A DNA stretch of 64,000 bases from Pseudomonas sp. H1h (lineage in GTDB: Bacteria > Pseudomonadota > Gammaproteobacteria > Pseudomonadales > Pseudomonadaceae): NCBI RefSeq assembly GCF_000633255.1, contig NZ_AYMJ01000023.1, forward strand, positions 1-64,000, read 5' to 3'. Numbering within the stretch: the first letter of the stretch is position 1; each line of letters opens with the position of its first letter. The position numbers were made by a program, and so were the translations under genes. Under the pieces are notes generated by a model that made no database searches, was not told the origin of the DNA, and saw nothing but the letters and a program-made list of their open reading frames with translations. Positions 51,399 through 59,652 of the stretch are shown here, piece by piece.

Positions 51399-52031
51399 AT
51401 GCGCGCCATGCAAATATCCTCTGAACACCCGCTGCTGTTACGCATCGTCGACGACCTGGCCGAACATGGCTGGTCGCAGCAGAACATTTTCCTGCCCGCG
51501 GGTTTGACCCGTGAGCTGGCGGCCGAGTGCCGCAAACGTGAGGCCGAGGGTGAGCTGGCGCCGGCGGCGGTGGGCCGTGGGCCATTTTCGGAGATTCGCG
51601 AGGGCATTCGCGGCGACCACATCCAGTGGATCGACCCGGGGCAGGCCGAGGCCAGCGACCGTTATCTGAACCTGATGGACAGCCTGCGCGAGGCGCTCAA
51701 TCGCGGGTTGTTCCTGGGGCTGGAAGATTTCGAGTGTCACTTCGCCCTCTATCCGCCGGGCGCGTTTTACCGCAAGCACGTCGACCGCTTCCGCGATGAT
51801 GACCGGCGTATGGTTTCGGCGGTGGTCTACCTCAATGACGCGTGGCTGCCGGAAGACGGCGGTCAGTTGCGCATGTACCTGGGGGAAGACCGGGTTCATG
51901 ACGTGCAGCCCACTGGCGGCTGTCTGGTGGTATTCCTCTCCGGTGAAGTGCCGCATGAAGTGCTGCCGGCAAACCGCGAGCGCCTGTCGCTGACCGGCTG
52001 GTTCCGCCGCCGTGGCAACGAGCCGTTCTGA
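51399..52031 (+). CDS. 2-oxoglutarate/Fe(II)-dependent oxygenase
   Basis: The 210-residue protein carries the prolyl-hydroxylase-type double-stranded beta-helix. Iron ligands are the His and Asp of YRKHVDRFRDD and the distal His of GEVPHEVLPA; the 2-oxoglutarate arginine is in NRERLSLTGWFRRR. It is a stand-alone P4Hc-type domain with no signal peptide; protein hydroxylation is the likely role, target unknown. The start may be ATG 51399 or 51408; CAGG seven bases before 51399 favours the former. DUF523 follows one base after the stop. Confidence 0.88.
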   Translation: MRAMQISSEHPLLLRIVDDLAEHGWSQQNIFLPAGLTRELAAECRKREAEGELAPAAVGRGPFSEIREGIRGDHIQWIDPGQAEASDRYLNLMDSLREALNRGLFLGLEDFECHFALYPPGAFYRKHVDRFRDDDRRMVSAVVYLNDAWLPEDGGQLRMYLGEDRVHDVQPTGGCLVVFLSGEVPHEVLPANRERLSLTGWFRRRGNEPF

Positions 52032-52032
52032 T

Positions 52033-52518
52033 ATGCAGAAGATTCTGGTCAGCCGCTGCTTGTTGGGCCACCGCGTGCGTTACGACGGCGGAGCCAGCGG
52101 GCCATTCGATCTGCTGGAGCAGTGGATCGCTGAAGGGCGGGTGGTGCCGTTGTGTCCGGAAGTCGCCGGAGGCTTGCCGACCCCGCGTGCCGCAGCGGAA
52201 ATTCCGGGTGGGCAGGGCGTCGAAGTGCTTGATGGCACGGCGGCGGTGATCACCAGCGAAGGCGAGGACGTCAGCGCGCAGTTTCTCGATGGCGCGCGGC
52301 AGGCGCTGGCACTGGTGCAGAAACATGGCATCCGTGTGGCGGTGCTCAAGGCCAACAGTCCTTCCTGCGGGAACTTGCTGACCTATGACGGGACGTTCAG
52401 TGGGGTGAAGGTCACCGGCGAAGGCGTAACGGCCGCGTTGCTCAAACGGCATGGGGTGCAAGTGTTCAGTGAACTCGAACTACCGCAGGCCGCAATGGCC
52501 CTGACTCAACCCGACTAA
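52033..52518 (+). CDS. DUF523 domain-containing protein
   Basis: The 161-residue protein matches DUF523: ILVSRCLLGHRVRYDGG at the start, VPLCPEVAGGLPTPRAAAE in the middle and KANSPSCG near residue 110. The three conserved cysteine sites suggest metal or Fe-S binding, which fits reports linking DUF523 domains to thiouracil desulfuration (TudS). It starts two bases after the oxygenase stop, so the two are co-transcribed. Confidence 0.9.
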   Translation: MQKILVSRCLLGHRVRYDGGASGPFDLLEQWIAEGRVVPLCPEVAGGLPTPRAAAEIPGGQGVEVLDGTAAVITSEGEDVSAQFLDGARQALALVQKHGIRVAVLKANSPSCGNLLTYDGTFSGVKVTGEGVTAALLKRHGVQVFSELELPQAAMALTQPD

Positions 52519-52535
52519 AAACCACCCACAAACCC

Positions 52536-52560
52536 ATGTGGGAGCAAGCCCCCTCCCACA
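52536..52560. repeat. Short palindromic repeat of the second REP-like family
   Basis: TGTGGGAGCAAGCCCCCTCCCACA is a single compact palindrome with the GGGAGCAAGCCCCC core, also seen at 33451 and 62476. Confidence 0.8.
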
Positions 52561-52572
52561 AGGGGTGTGTGT

Positions 52573-53142
52573 TCATTTGGGGTCGGTGAGCCACTTTTGC
52601 GACAACGCCGCCAACCGCCCATCCGCCTTGATCCGCTGCAGCGCACCTGCAAGGCTGGCCTGAAACGCCGGATTACCCTTCTGAAACGGAATCGCCAACT
52701 CCACCGGTGTCGCCGCTTTCGGTTTCTCTTCAGTCAACGCCTGCACCAGCACCATCGGCCGTGGCTGTTCGTCCTTCTTCGCCCACAGCTGCGAATCGAC
52801 TTTGCCGTAGGACTCGCTGAAATCGAAACGATCCTTGAGTTCAGGTGTCAGTGCTATGTGATTGAGCGCAACGTCGTACTTGCCGCTTTCCACGCCCTGG
52901 AGCAAGTCTGCTTCGTCAGTGACGATGAAGTCGGCGCGTACATCCAGCTCGTTGGCCAGTTGTTGCCCCAGCTCGACCTCGAACCCCGTGAGTGTGTCGC
53001 CGTCCTTGAAATTGAAGGGCGGTGTATTAGCCTCAAGGGCGATGCGCAATTCGCCACGGTCGTTGACGTCATCAATCAGTTCGGCGTGAGCCAATGGGCT
53101 CAAAAGGGGTAGTAGGCAGATCAGGCCAGGCAGAAAACGCAT
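52573..53142 (-). CDS. Short family-3 periplasmic substrate-binding-like protein
   Basis: The 189-residue protein has a signal peptide (about 1-20, ending PLAHA) and the first lobe of an amino-acid-type binding protein: RGELRIALEANTPPFNFKDG, then GFEVELGQQLANELDVRADF and LQGVESGKYDVALNHIALTPE. After FSESYGKVDSQLWAKKD the sequence jumps to IPFQKGNPAFQASLAGALQRI and LAALSQKWL, the usual C-terminal end. About 60 residues of lobe 2 seem missing versus the normal ~240. I start at ATG 53142, preceded by AAGGAG. It could be a scaffold or sensor, or a decaying gene. Confidence 0.82.
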   Translation of the reverse strand: MRFLPGLICLLPLLSPLAHAELIDDVNDRGELRIALEANTPPFNFKDGDTLTGFEVELGQQLANELDVRADFIVTDEADLLQGVESGKYDVALNHIALTPELKDRFDFSESYGKVDSQLWAKKDEQPRPMVLVQALTEEKPKAATPVELAIPFQKGNPAFQASLAGALQRIKADGRLAALSQKWLTDPK

Positions 53143-53277
53143 GGTCACTCCTTTGAAATCATTATGGCGACGCTCTGAGTCAGGCTCGCTTTGCTATGGT
53201 TGTCGAGTGCCTTCGACAACGAATGGTCATGAAGTTGTCATGACCGCGCGGATTTTACGGAAAAACTGGAGAAGAAA

Positions 53278-53703
53278 ATGAAAAGCTTTATGTCACGTGC
53301 AGCGTTGGCCGGTGTGCTGATGGGTGTTTCGGTGTTGGCCAGTGCGGCCACCCCGGCCCCGAAAGGCGCCGAAGTGTTCATCGTTTCTCCCGAGGACGGG
53401 GCCACGGTTTCGCAAACCTTCACCGTCAAGTTCGGAACCAAGGACGTCGCACTGGCACCCGCCGGTGATGCCACTCCGAATACCGGCCACCATCATCTGC
53501 TGATCGACGCCAAGGACATTGTTCCGGCAGGCGCCGTGGTACCGACCGACGCCAATCACATGCATTTTGGCAAGGCTCAGACCTTCGCGGAAATCAAACT
53601 GGCCCCGGGCAAGCACACCTTGCAGCTGGAGCTGGGTGACAAAAATCACATGGCATTCGATCCACCTGTCGTCTCGAAGAAAATCACCGTCAACGTCGAA
53701 TAA
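53278..53703 (+). CDS. DUF4399 domain-containing periplasmic protein
   Basis: The 141-residue protein has a signal peptide (about 1-23, ending VLASAA) and one DUF4399 domain: KGAEVFIVSPEDGATVSQTF, then GHHHLLIDAKD and HMHFGKAQTFAEIKLAPGKH. The clustered histidines (GHHHLL, HMHFG) suggest metal binding, possibly copper, which is inference. A good terminator follows, shared with serA. Confidence 0.88.
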   Translation: MKSFMSRAALAGVLMGVSVLASAATPAPKGAEVFIVSPEDGATVSQTFTVKFGTKDVALAPAGDATPNTGHHHLLIDAKDIVPAGAVVPTDANHMHFGKAQTFAEIKLAPGKHTLQLELGDKNHMAFDPPVVSKKITVNVE

Positions 53704-53720
53704 ACGTTTCGGCGTGCATG

Positions 53721-53749
53721 AAAAAGGGAGCCCGAAGGCTCCCTTTTTT
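53721..53749. terminator. Bidirectional terminator between DUF4399 gene and serA
   Basis: AGGGAGCC-CGAA-GGCTCCCT forms an eight-base-pair stem with a tetraloop, flanked by A's on the left and T's on the right, between convergent genes. Confidence 0.92.
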
Positions 53750-53765
53750 GTCGCTCAACGCAGGA

Positions 53766-54995
53766 TTAGAACAGCACGCGGCTACGGATGGTGCCGTTGA
53801 CGTGTTGCAGCTTCTCTTGCGCCAGCTCCGAGTACTCGGCGTCGACGTCGATCACCACGTAACCGACTTTCTCGTTGGTCTGCAGGAACTGACCGGAGAT
53901 GTTGATGCCGTTTTCGGCGAAGACCTTGTTGATCTCGCTCATCACACCCGGGATGTTCTCGTGGATGTGCAGCAGGCGGTGCTTGCCAGGGTGAGCCGGC
54001 AGGGCTACTTCCGGGAAGTTCACCGACGAAACGGACGTGCCGTTGTCGCTGTACTTGACCAGTTTTTCCGCCACTTCCAGACCGATGTTGGCCTGCGCTT
54101 CAGCGGTGGAGCCGCCGATGTGCGGGGTCAGGATCACGTTGTCCAGGCCACGCAGCGGGCTTTCGAACTCTTCGTCGTTGGAGCGTGGCTCCACCGGGAA
54201 TACGTCGATCGCTGCGCCGATCAGGTGCTTGTCCTTGATCGCGTCCGCCAGGGCGTCCAGTTCGACCACGGTGCCGCGCGCGGCGTTGATCAGGATGCCG
54301 CCCTTCTTGATGGCGCGGATTTCCTTCTCGCCGATCATCCACTGGGTCGCAGCGGTTTCCGGAACGTGCAGGGTGACGATGTCGGACATGCCCAGCAGTT
54401 CGTGCAGGTTGCCGACCTGAGTGGCGTTGCCCAGCGGCAGCTTGGTCACGGTGTCGTAGAAGAACACCTGCATGCCCAGACCTTCAGCCAGAACCGACAG
54501 CTGCGTACCGATCGAGCCGTAACCGACGATGCCCAGTTTCTTGCCACGGATCTCGAAGGAGTTGGCTGCGGACTTGATCCAGCCGCCACGGTGGCAGGAA
54601 GCGTTTTTCTCAGGGATGCCACGCAGCAGCAGGATCGCTTCGGCCAGCACCAGTTCCGCTACGGAACGGGTGTTGGAGTACGGCGCGTTGAACACGGCAA
54701 TACCGCGCTCACGGGCAGCACTCAGGTCAACCTGGTTGGTGCCGATGCAGAAACAGCCGACTGCCACCAGCTTCTTCGCGTGATCGAAGATCTCTTCGGT
54801 CAGTTGGGTGCGCGAACGAATGCCGATGAAGTGAGCGTCAGCGATCTTTTCCTTGAGCTGGGCTTCCGGCAAGGAACCTGTCAGGTATTCGATGCTGGTG
54901 TAGCCCGCCGCCTTGAGGACGTCGACAGCCGATTGGTGGACGCCTTCGAGAAGAAGGAACTTGATCTTGCTCTTATCGAGAGAAGTCTTGCTCAT
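53766..54995 (-). CDS. serA: D-3-phosphoglycerate dehydrogenase
   Basis: SerA (409 aa) makes 3-phosphohydroxypyruvate, the first step of serine synthesis, and can also reduce 2-oxoglutarate to D-2-hydroxyglutarate. It has the NAD motif GIVGYGSIGTQLSVLAEGLG (about 155-174), catalytic Arg in NAARGTVVELDAL, the His in TPHIGGSTAEAQ, and a C-terminal ACT domain (about 335-409) for serine feedback. I start at ATG 54995. It is divergent from the D-2-hydroxyglutarate dehydrogenase gene. Confidence 0.95.
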   Translation of the reverse strand: MSKTSLDKSKIKFLLLEGVHQSAVDVLKAAGYTSIEYLTGSLPEAQLKEKIADAHFIGIRSRTQLTEEIFDHAKKLVAVGCFCIGTNQVDLSAARERGIAVFNAPYSNTRSVAELVLAEAILLLRGIPEKNASCHRGGWIKSAANSFEIRGKKLGIVGYGSIGTQLSVLAEGLGMQVFFYDTVTKLPLGNATQVGNLHELLGMSDIVTLHVPETAATQWMIGEKEIRAIKKGGILINAARGTVVELDALADAIKDKHLIGAAIDVFPVEPRSNDEEFESPLRGLDNVILTPHIGGSTAEAQANIGLEVAEKLVKYSDNGTSVSSVNFPEVALPAHPGKHRLLHIHENIPGVMSEINKVFAENGINISGQFLQTNEKVGYVVIDVDAEYSELAQEKLQHVNGTIRSRVLF

Positions 54996-55201
54996 CTGCG
55001 TAAACCTGTATCCCGGAGAAAAATGGCAGGGAGGGGAGCAGCCTGGAGCTGACCCAAACGGCAGGAAAGCCGTCACCGCAGAACTGGCCTTGGGCACTGG
55101 CCTGCGGGGTCGGTATGCTAGCATAGCCTCCCCGCTAAACACTCATTCCTGCGACGTGAAGCGTTCTCAGGATGACCATGAATTGTTCGAGAGTTCTGTC
55201 G

Positions 55202-56596
55202 ATGACCAATCCTGCCCTGATTGATGAACTGAAGACCCTGGTCGAGCCTGGCAAGGTCCTGACCGACGCCGACTCCCTGAACGCGTACGGCAAGGATTGG
55301 ACCAAGCACTTCGCCCCGGCGCCGAGCGCCATTGTATTTCCCAAGACCATCGAGCAGGTGCAGGCGATTGTCCGTTGGGCCAACGCCCACAAAGTGGCGC
55401 TGGTGCCATCCGGCGGGCGAACCGGTCTTTCTGCGGCCGCCGTGGCCGCCCATGGCGAAGTGGTCGTCTCGTTCGACTACATGAACCAGATTCTCGACGT
55501 GAACCTCACCGATCGCACGGCTGTTTGTCAGCCGGGCGTGGTCACCGAACATTTGCAGAACGTCGCTGAAGAGAAGGGCCTGTACTACCCGGTAGACTTC
55601 GCTTCTGCCGGTTCCAGTCAGATTGGCGGCAATATCGGCACCAATGCCGGCGGAATCAAGGTGATTCGCTACGGCATGACCCGCAACTGGGTGGCGGGCA
55701 TGAAAGTCGTCACCGGCAAGGGCGACGTGCTGGAACTGAACAAAGACCTGATCAAGAACGCCACCGGTTACGACCTGCGCCAGCTGTTCATCGGCGCTGA
55801 AGGCACCCTCGGTTTCGTCGTCGAAGCGACCATGCGCCTTGATCGCGCACCGAAAAACCTCACCGCGATGGTCCTTGGCACCGCCGATTTCGACTCGATC
55901 ATGCCGGTGCTGCACGCCTTCCAGGGCAAGCTCGACCTGACTGCGTTCGAATTCTTTTCCGACAAAGCCCTGGCCAAAGTCATGGGCCGTGGCGACGTGC
56001 CGGCGCCGTTCGAAACCGACTGCCCGTTCTACGCGCTGCTGGAATTCGAAGCGACCACCGAAGAAGTGGCCAACAGCGCCTTGGAAACCTTCGAGCACTG
56101 CGTCGAACAGGGTTGGGTGCTGGATGGCGTGATGAGCCAGAGCGAAACCCAGCTGCAAAACCTGTGGAAGCTGCGCGAGTACATCTCCGAGACCATCTCG
56201 CACTGGACGCCGTACAAGAACGACATCTCGGTCACCGTCTCGAAAGTGCCGGCATTTCTGCAGGAAATCGACGCGATCGTCGGCGAATACTATCCAGACT
56301 TCGAAATTGTCTGGTTCGGTCACATCGGTGACGGCAACCTTCACCTGAACATCCTCAAGCCGGATAACCTGAGCAAGGACGAGTTTTTTGCCAAGTGCGC
56401 GACCGTCAACAAGTGGGTGTTCGAAACCGTCGAGAAGTACAACGGCTCGATTTCCGCCGAGCACGGCGTGGGCATGACCAAGCGCGACTACTTGACGTAC
56501 AGCCGTTCGCCGGTCGAAATCGAATACATGAAAGCGGTCAAAGCGGTGTTCGACCCGAACGGCATCATGAACCCGGGCAAGATCTTCGCGGTTTGA
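55202..56596 (+). CDS. FAD-linked D-2-hydroxyglutarate dehydrogenase
   Basis: The 464-residue flavoenzyme has an FAD_binding_4 domain (about 35-215, with PSGGRTGLSAAAVA and DFASAGSSQIGGNIGTNAGG) and an FAD-oxidase C domain. That C domain has HIGDGNLHLN (metal site) and EHGVGMTKRDYL. In Pseudomonas the homologue next to serA oxidises D-2-hydroxyglutarate formed by SerA, pulling serine synthesis forward. The same divergent pair here supports that role; D-lactate is an alternative substrate. I start at ATG 55202. Confidence 0.9.
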   Translation: MTNPALIDELKTLVEPGKVLTDADSLNAYGKDWTKHFAPAPSAIVFPKTIEQVQAIVRWANAHKVALVPSGGRTGLSAAAVAAHGEVVVSFDYMNQILDVNLTDRTAVCQPGVVTEHLQNVAEEKGLYYPVDFASAGSSQIGGNIGTNAGGIKVIRYGMTRNWVAGMKVVTGKGDVLELNKDLIKNATGYDLRQLFIGAEGTLGFVVEATMRLDRAPKNLTAMVLGTADFDSIMPVLHAFQGKLDLTAFEFFSDKALAKVMGRGDVPAPFETDCPFYALLEFEATTEEVANSALETFEHCVEQGWVLDGVMSQSETQLQNLWKLREYISETISHWTPYKNDISVTVSKVPAFLQEIDAIVGEYYPDFEIVWFGHIGDGNLHLNILKPDNLSKDEFFAKCATVNKWVFETVEKYNGSISAEHGVGMTKRDYLTYSRSPVEIEYMKAVKAVFDPNGIMNPGKIFAV

Positions 56597-56635
56597 TTGG
56601 CAATCCCTTGAATCAATGAAGGCAGGAGTCGGTAA

Positions 56636-57301
56636 ATGAGCTATCAGCACCAGTATGTCGACGGCACGCGCATCCACTTTCCGATCGGGAAAGTCGTGTG
56701 CATTGGCCGTAATTACGCCGAACACGCCAAGGAACTGGACAATCCGGTCCCTACCGAGCCATTGCTGTTCATCAAACCGGGCAGTTGCGTGGTGCCGCTG
56801 GAAGGCGGTTTCAGCATTCCGACCGAGCGCGGTTCGGTGCACTACGAAGCGGAAATCGCTGTGCTGATCGGCAAACCGCTGTCGACCAGGCCGAGCCGCG
56901 AAGAAGTGCTGGACGCGATCTCCGGTTTCGCCCCGGCGCTGGACCTGACCTTGCGCGACAAACAGGCCGAGCTGAAATCCAAGGGCCTGCCGTGGGAAAT
57001 CGCCAAGTCGTTCGACGGCGCGGCCGTGATCGCCCCGTTCGTGGTTGGCAGCACCTTCGCTGACCTGACTGACATCGGCATCCGCCTGACCATCAATGGT
57101 GAAGTGCGTCAGGACGGCAATAGCAGCGCGATGCTCAATCCGATCGTGCCGATGATCCAGCACATGGCCGGCTGCTTCTCGCTGCAGGCCGGCGACGTGA
57201 TCCTCACCGGCACGCCAGTGGGTGTCGGCCCGCTGAATGTCGGCGACGACATCGTCCTGGAACTGCCGGGCGCGAGCAGCTTCACCAGCAGCGTACGCTG
57301 A
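56636..57301 (+). CDS. Fumarylacetoacetate hydrolase family protein
   Basis: The 221-residue enzyme belongs to the FAH superfamily (acylpyruvate hydrolase or oxaloacetate decarboxylase-like). GRNYAEHAKELDNPVPTEPL (about 24-43) opens the fold; metal ligands lie in YEAEIAVLIG and ALDLTLRDKQ, and the conserved Lys is in WEIAKSFDGAA. It follows the hydroxyglutarate dehydrogenase by 39 bases in the same direction and is probably co-transcribed. The substrate cannot be fixed from sequence. Confidence 0.9.
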   Translation: MSYQHQYVDGTRIHFPIGKVVCIGRNYAEHAKELDNPVPTEPLLFIKPGSCVVPLEGGFSIPTERGSVHYEAEIAVLIGKPLSTRPSREEVLDAISGFAPALDLTLRDKQAELKSKGLPWEIAKSFDGAAVIAPFVVGSTFADLTDIGIRLTINGEVRQDGNSSAMLNPIVPMIQHMAGCFSLQAGDVILTGTPVGVGPLNVGDDIVLELPGASSFTSSVR

Positions 57302-57314
57302 CCCGCTGCAATGC

Positions 57315-57408
57315 CTCTGTAGGAGTGAGCCTGCTCGCGATAGCGGTCTGTCCGTTAACGAAAGTGTTGACTGAGCCGACGCCATCGCGAGCAGGCTCGC
57401 TCCTGCAG
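57315..57408. repeat. REPIN after the FAH-family gene
   Basis: TCTGTAGGAGTGAGCCTGCTCGCGATAGC and inverted GCCATCGCGAGCAGGCTCGCTCCTGCAG arms flank a 35-base spacer. The GGAGTGAGC variant matches the one at 7275. Confidence 0.9.
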
Positions 57409-57559
57409 TTGTTCTGTGTAGTGGCCCGCAAAGCCGGAGGGCAATCCCGCCATTTGCCGTTTTTTTCACATTCTGTCCGGATAATTCCTCTCATTCTGGC
57501 GTCTGAGCCGGCCTCTTTGTGCTATTACCCATAGCCTGAATTTTCGGAACGCGTCCCTG

Positions 57560-58483
57560 ATGTCAGCTCAAACTCAGCTCAATCCTCCTCGTCGCTCACG
57601 TTTTGCCCTGCGTTGGTATGTCTGGCTGTTGCTGGTGCTCGCCGCCGCTTATGGTCTGGCGTTTGCCATGCATTGGGATGACCGTGGCCTGCTTTGGGTG
57701 CGCGAGCGTTTCGAGAGCCAGACCGAACAGAAGGCCAGCGTCTGGCTGCCGGACTATCGGGCGGTCATTGACGGCAAGCTGCTGCCGGGCATGGAAAAGG
57801 ACGAGGCTTCGGACCTGTCCTATAGCCCGCAGACCAAAACCCTGTTTTCGGTAATGGGCAAGAACCCGTTCCTGGTCGAACTGACCTTGCAAGGTGATGT
57901 GCTGCGCAAGATGCCGCTGGTGGGCTGGGTCAATCCGGAAGGCGTGACCGTGATGGAAAACGGCTTGATGGCGATCGTTGACGAGCGCGAACACCTGCTG
58001 ACCATCGTCAAGGTCGATGCCGGCACCCGCGAGCTGAATATCGCCGACTTCCCGAAATACGACCTCGGCCCGTCGAAAAATCAGAACAAGGCGTTTGAAG
58101 CCATTACCTGGGATCCGCGCAACCAACAGTTGCTGCTGGGCGAAGAGCGCCCGCCGGCGTTGTTCACCTGGAAAAGCGACGGCAGCCAGATCCTCAAGGG
58201 CGACAAGCAGAAGCTGGCCAGTAACGAGCTGGATATCCGCAACCTCTCGGCGCTGGCGATTGACCCGCGTACTGGTCACACCCTGGTGTTGTCCGCCGAC
58301 TCGCACCTGCTGCTGGAGCTGGACGAGAAGGGCGAGCAGGTCAGCTTCATGACCCTGCTCGGCGGCTTCAACGGTTTGAAGAACACCATTCCCCGCGCCG
58401 AAGGCGTGACCATGGACGAGGCTGGCACGCTGTACATGGTCAGCGAGCCGAACCTGTTCTACCGCTTCGAAAAGCAGAAGTAA
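57560..58483 (+). CDS. SdiA-regulated domain protein, first of tandem pair
   Basis: The 307-residue protein has one N-terminal transmembrane helix (about 18-36) and a periplasmic beta-propeller-like SdiA-regulated domain (about 60-305). DEASDLSYSPQTKTLFSVM, GWVNPEGVTVMENGLMAIVDER, NKAFEAITWDPRNQQLLLGEE and the terminal AEGVTMDEAGTLYMVSEPNLFYRF are the family's repeated blades. The function is unknown. It is paralogous to the next gene (58586) with matching blade motifs. Confidence 0.88.
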   Translation: MSAQTQLNPPRRSRFALRWYVWLLLVLAAAYGLAFAMHWDDRGLLWVRERFESQTEQKASVWLPDYRAVIDGKLLPGMEKDEASDLSYSPQTKTLFSVMGKNPFLVELTLQGDVLRKMPLVGWVNPEGVTVMENGLMAIVDEREHLLTIVKVDAGTRELNIADFPKYDLGPSKNQNKAFEAITWDPRNQQLLLGEERPPALFTWKSDGSQILKGDKQKLASNELDIRNLSALAIDPRTGHTLVLSADSHLLLELDEKGEQVSFMTLLGGFNGLKNTIPRAEGVTMDEAGTLYMVSEPNLFYRFEKQK

Positions 58484-58585
58484 GCCCATCGGCCCCGGCT
58501 TGTGGTCACGGGCAAGTGGCCATTAAGCTTCAGTTCAGACAGGCGTGATATTTCATCCGCCTGTTTTGATCCAGAGCCTGCCCGA

Positions 58586-59503
58586 ATGCGTCGACTTGCC
58601 CGCCCCAAGCCCCTGTTTGTCATCCTGTCGGTGATGGCCCTGATCGCGTTGCTCGTGATCGGCCAATACTTGCGCCTGTTCGAGCGCGCCTGGTTCAACC
58701 TGCACACCCTGTGGCAGCCGTTGAGCAGCGAAGCCATCGGCCTGGATCAGTACCGGGTCGAGGTCGAAGCCAGGGTCATCGACGGGCTGAACGATGATGT
58801 ATCGGCGCTGACCTACGATCCGGTGCGCAACAGCCTGTTCACCGTGACCAACAAAAATGCCGAGCTGGTCGAGTTGTCGCTCGAAGGCAAAATCCTGCGG
58901 CGCATTGCACTGATCGGCTTTGGTGATGCGGAAGCCGTCGAGTTCATCAGCGCCGACACGTATGTGATCACCGACGAGCGTCAGCAACGCCTGATCAAGG
59001 TCCATCTGCAGCAGGACACCACGTTCCTCGATGCGGCGGATGCCGAACAAATGACCCTCGGCGTACACATGAGCGGCAACAAGGGCTTCGAAGGTCTGGC
59101 GTATGACTCGGTGGGCAAGCGCCTGTTCGTGGCCAAGGAGCGTGATCCGATGCTGATTTATGAGGTGCATGGTTTCCCGCACTTCAATCCGGAAAAGTCC
59201 TACGCCGTGCACGTGATCAACAACCCCAAGCGCGATGCCGGAATGTTCGTGCGCGATCTGTCGAGCCTGCAATACGACGAGCGCAGCGGCCATTTACTGG
59301 CGCTGTCCGACGAGTCGGGGCTGATTCTGGAGCTGGATGTGGATGGGCGCCCATTGAGCACCTTGTCGCTGAACAAGGGTCGGCAAGGCTTGCAGAAGAG
59401 GGTGCCGCAAGCCGAAGGCATTGCGATGGATGATGACGGGACGTTGTATCTGGTGAGCGAGCCGAACCTGTTTTACGTCTTCAAGAAACCAGCGCAAAAC
59501 TGA
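58586..59503 (+). CDS. SdiA-regulated domain protein, second of tandem pair
   Basis: The 305-residue paralogue has a transmembrane helix at about 11-32 and the same blade order: DDVSALTYDPVRNSLFTVT, GFGDAEAVEFISADTYVITDER, NKGFEGLAYDSVGKRLFVAKE and the end AEGIAMDDDGTLYLVSEPNLFYVF. I start at ATG 58586 (MRRLARPK), rather than at an upstream in-frame ATG at 58502. It follows its partner by 102 bases, so a common transcript is likely. Confidence 0.87.
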   Translation: MRRLARPKPLFVILSVMALIALLVIGQYLRLFERAWFNLHTLWQPLSSEAIGLDQYRVEVEARVIDGLNDDVSALTYDPVRNSLFTVTNKNAELVELSLEGKILRRIALIGFGDAEAVEFISADTYVITDERQQRLIKVHLQQDTTFLDAADAEQMTLGVHMSGNKGFEGLAYDSVGKRLFVAKERDPMLIYEVHGFPHFNPEKSYAVHVINNPKRDAGMFVRDLSSLQYDERSGHLLALSDESGLILELDVDGRPLSTLSLNKGRQGLQKRVPQAEGIAMDDDGTLYLVSEPNLFYVFKKPAQN

Positions 59504-59524
59504 CTGACACCGCAAAAAACCGAA

Positions 59525-59615
59525 TGTGGGAGCGGGCTTGCTCGCGAAAGTAGTGGAACAGTCGACATCTGCATTGACTGAACCACCGCTTTCGCGAGCA
59601 AGCCCGCTCCCACAG
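59525..59615. repeat. REPIN between SdiA-regulated pair and rpiA
   Basis: TGTGGGAGCGGGCTTGCTCGCGAAAG and inverted CTTTCGCGAGCAAGCCCGCTCCCACA are exact partners, with inner CAGTC/GACTG pairing. It sits between convergent genes. Confidence 0.93.
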
Positions 59616-59652
59616 GGAGTGCACTTGCCTACAAGAATGTGGGCAGGCTGGC

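Noticed and set aside
55118..57469. A 783-codon open frame on the minus strand opposite the hydroxyglutarate dehydrogenase and FAH-family genes
   Set aside because: It spans two real genes and the gap between them; the composition (rich in His, Arg, Val, Gln) is typical of antisense frames in Pseudomonas.
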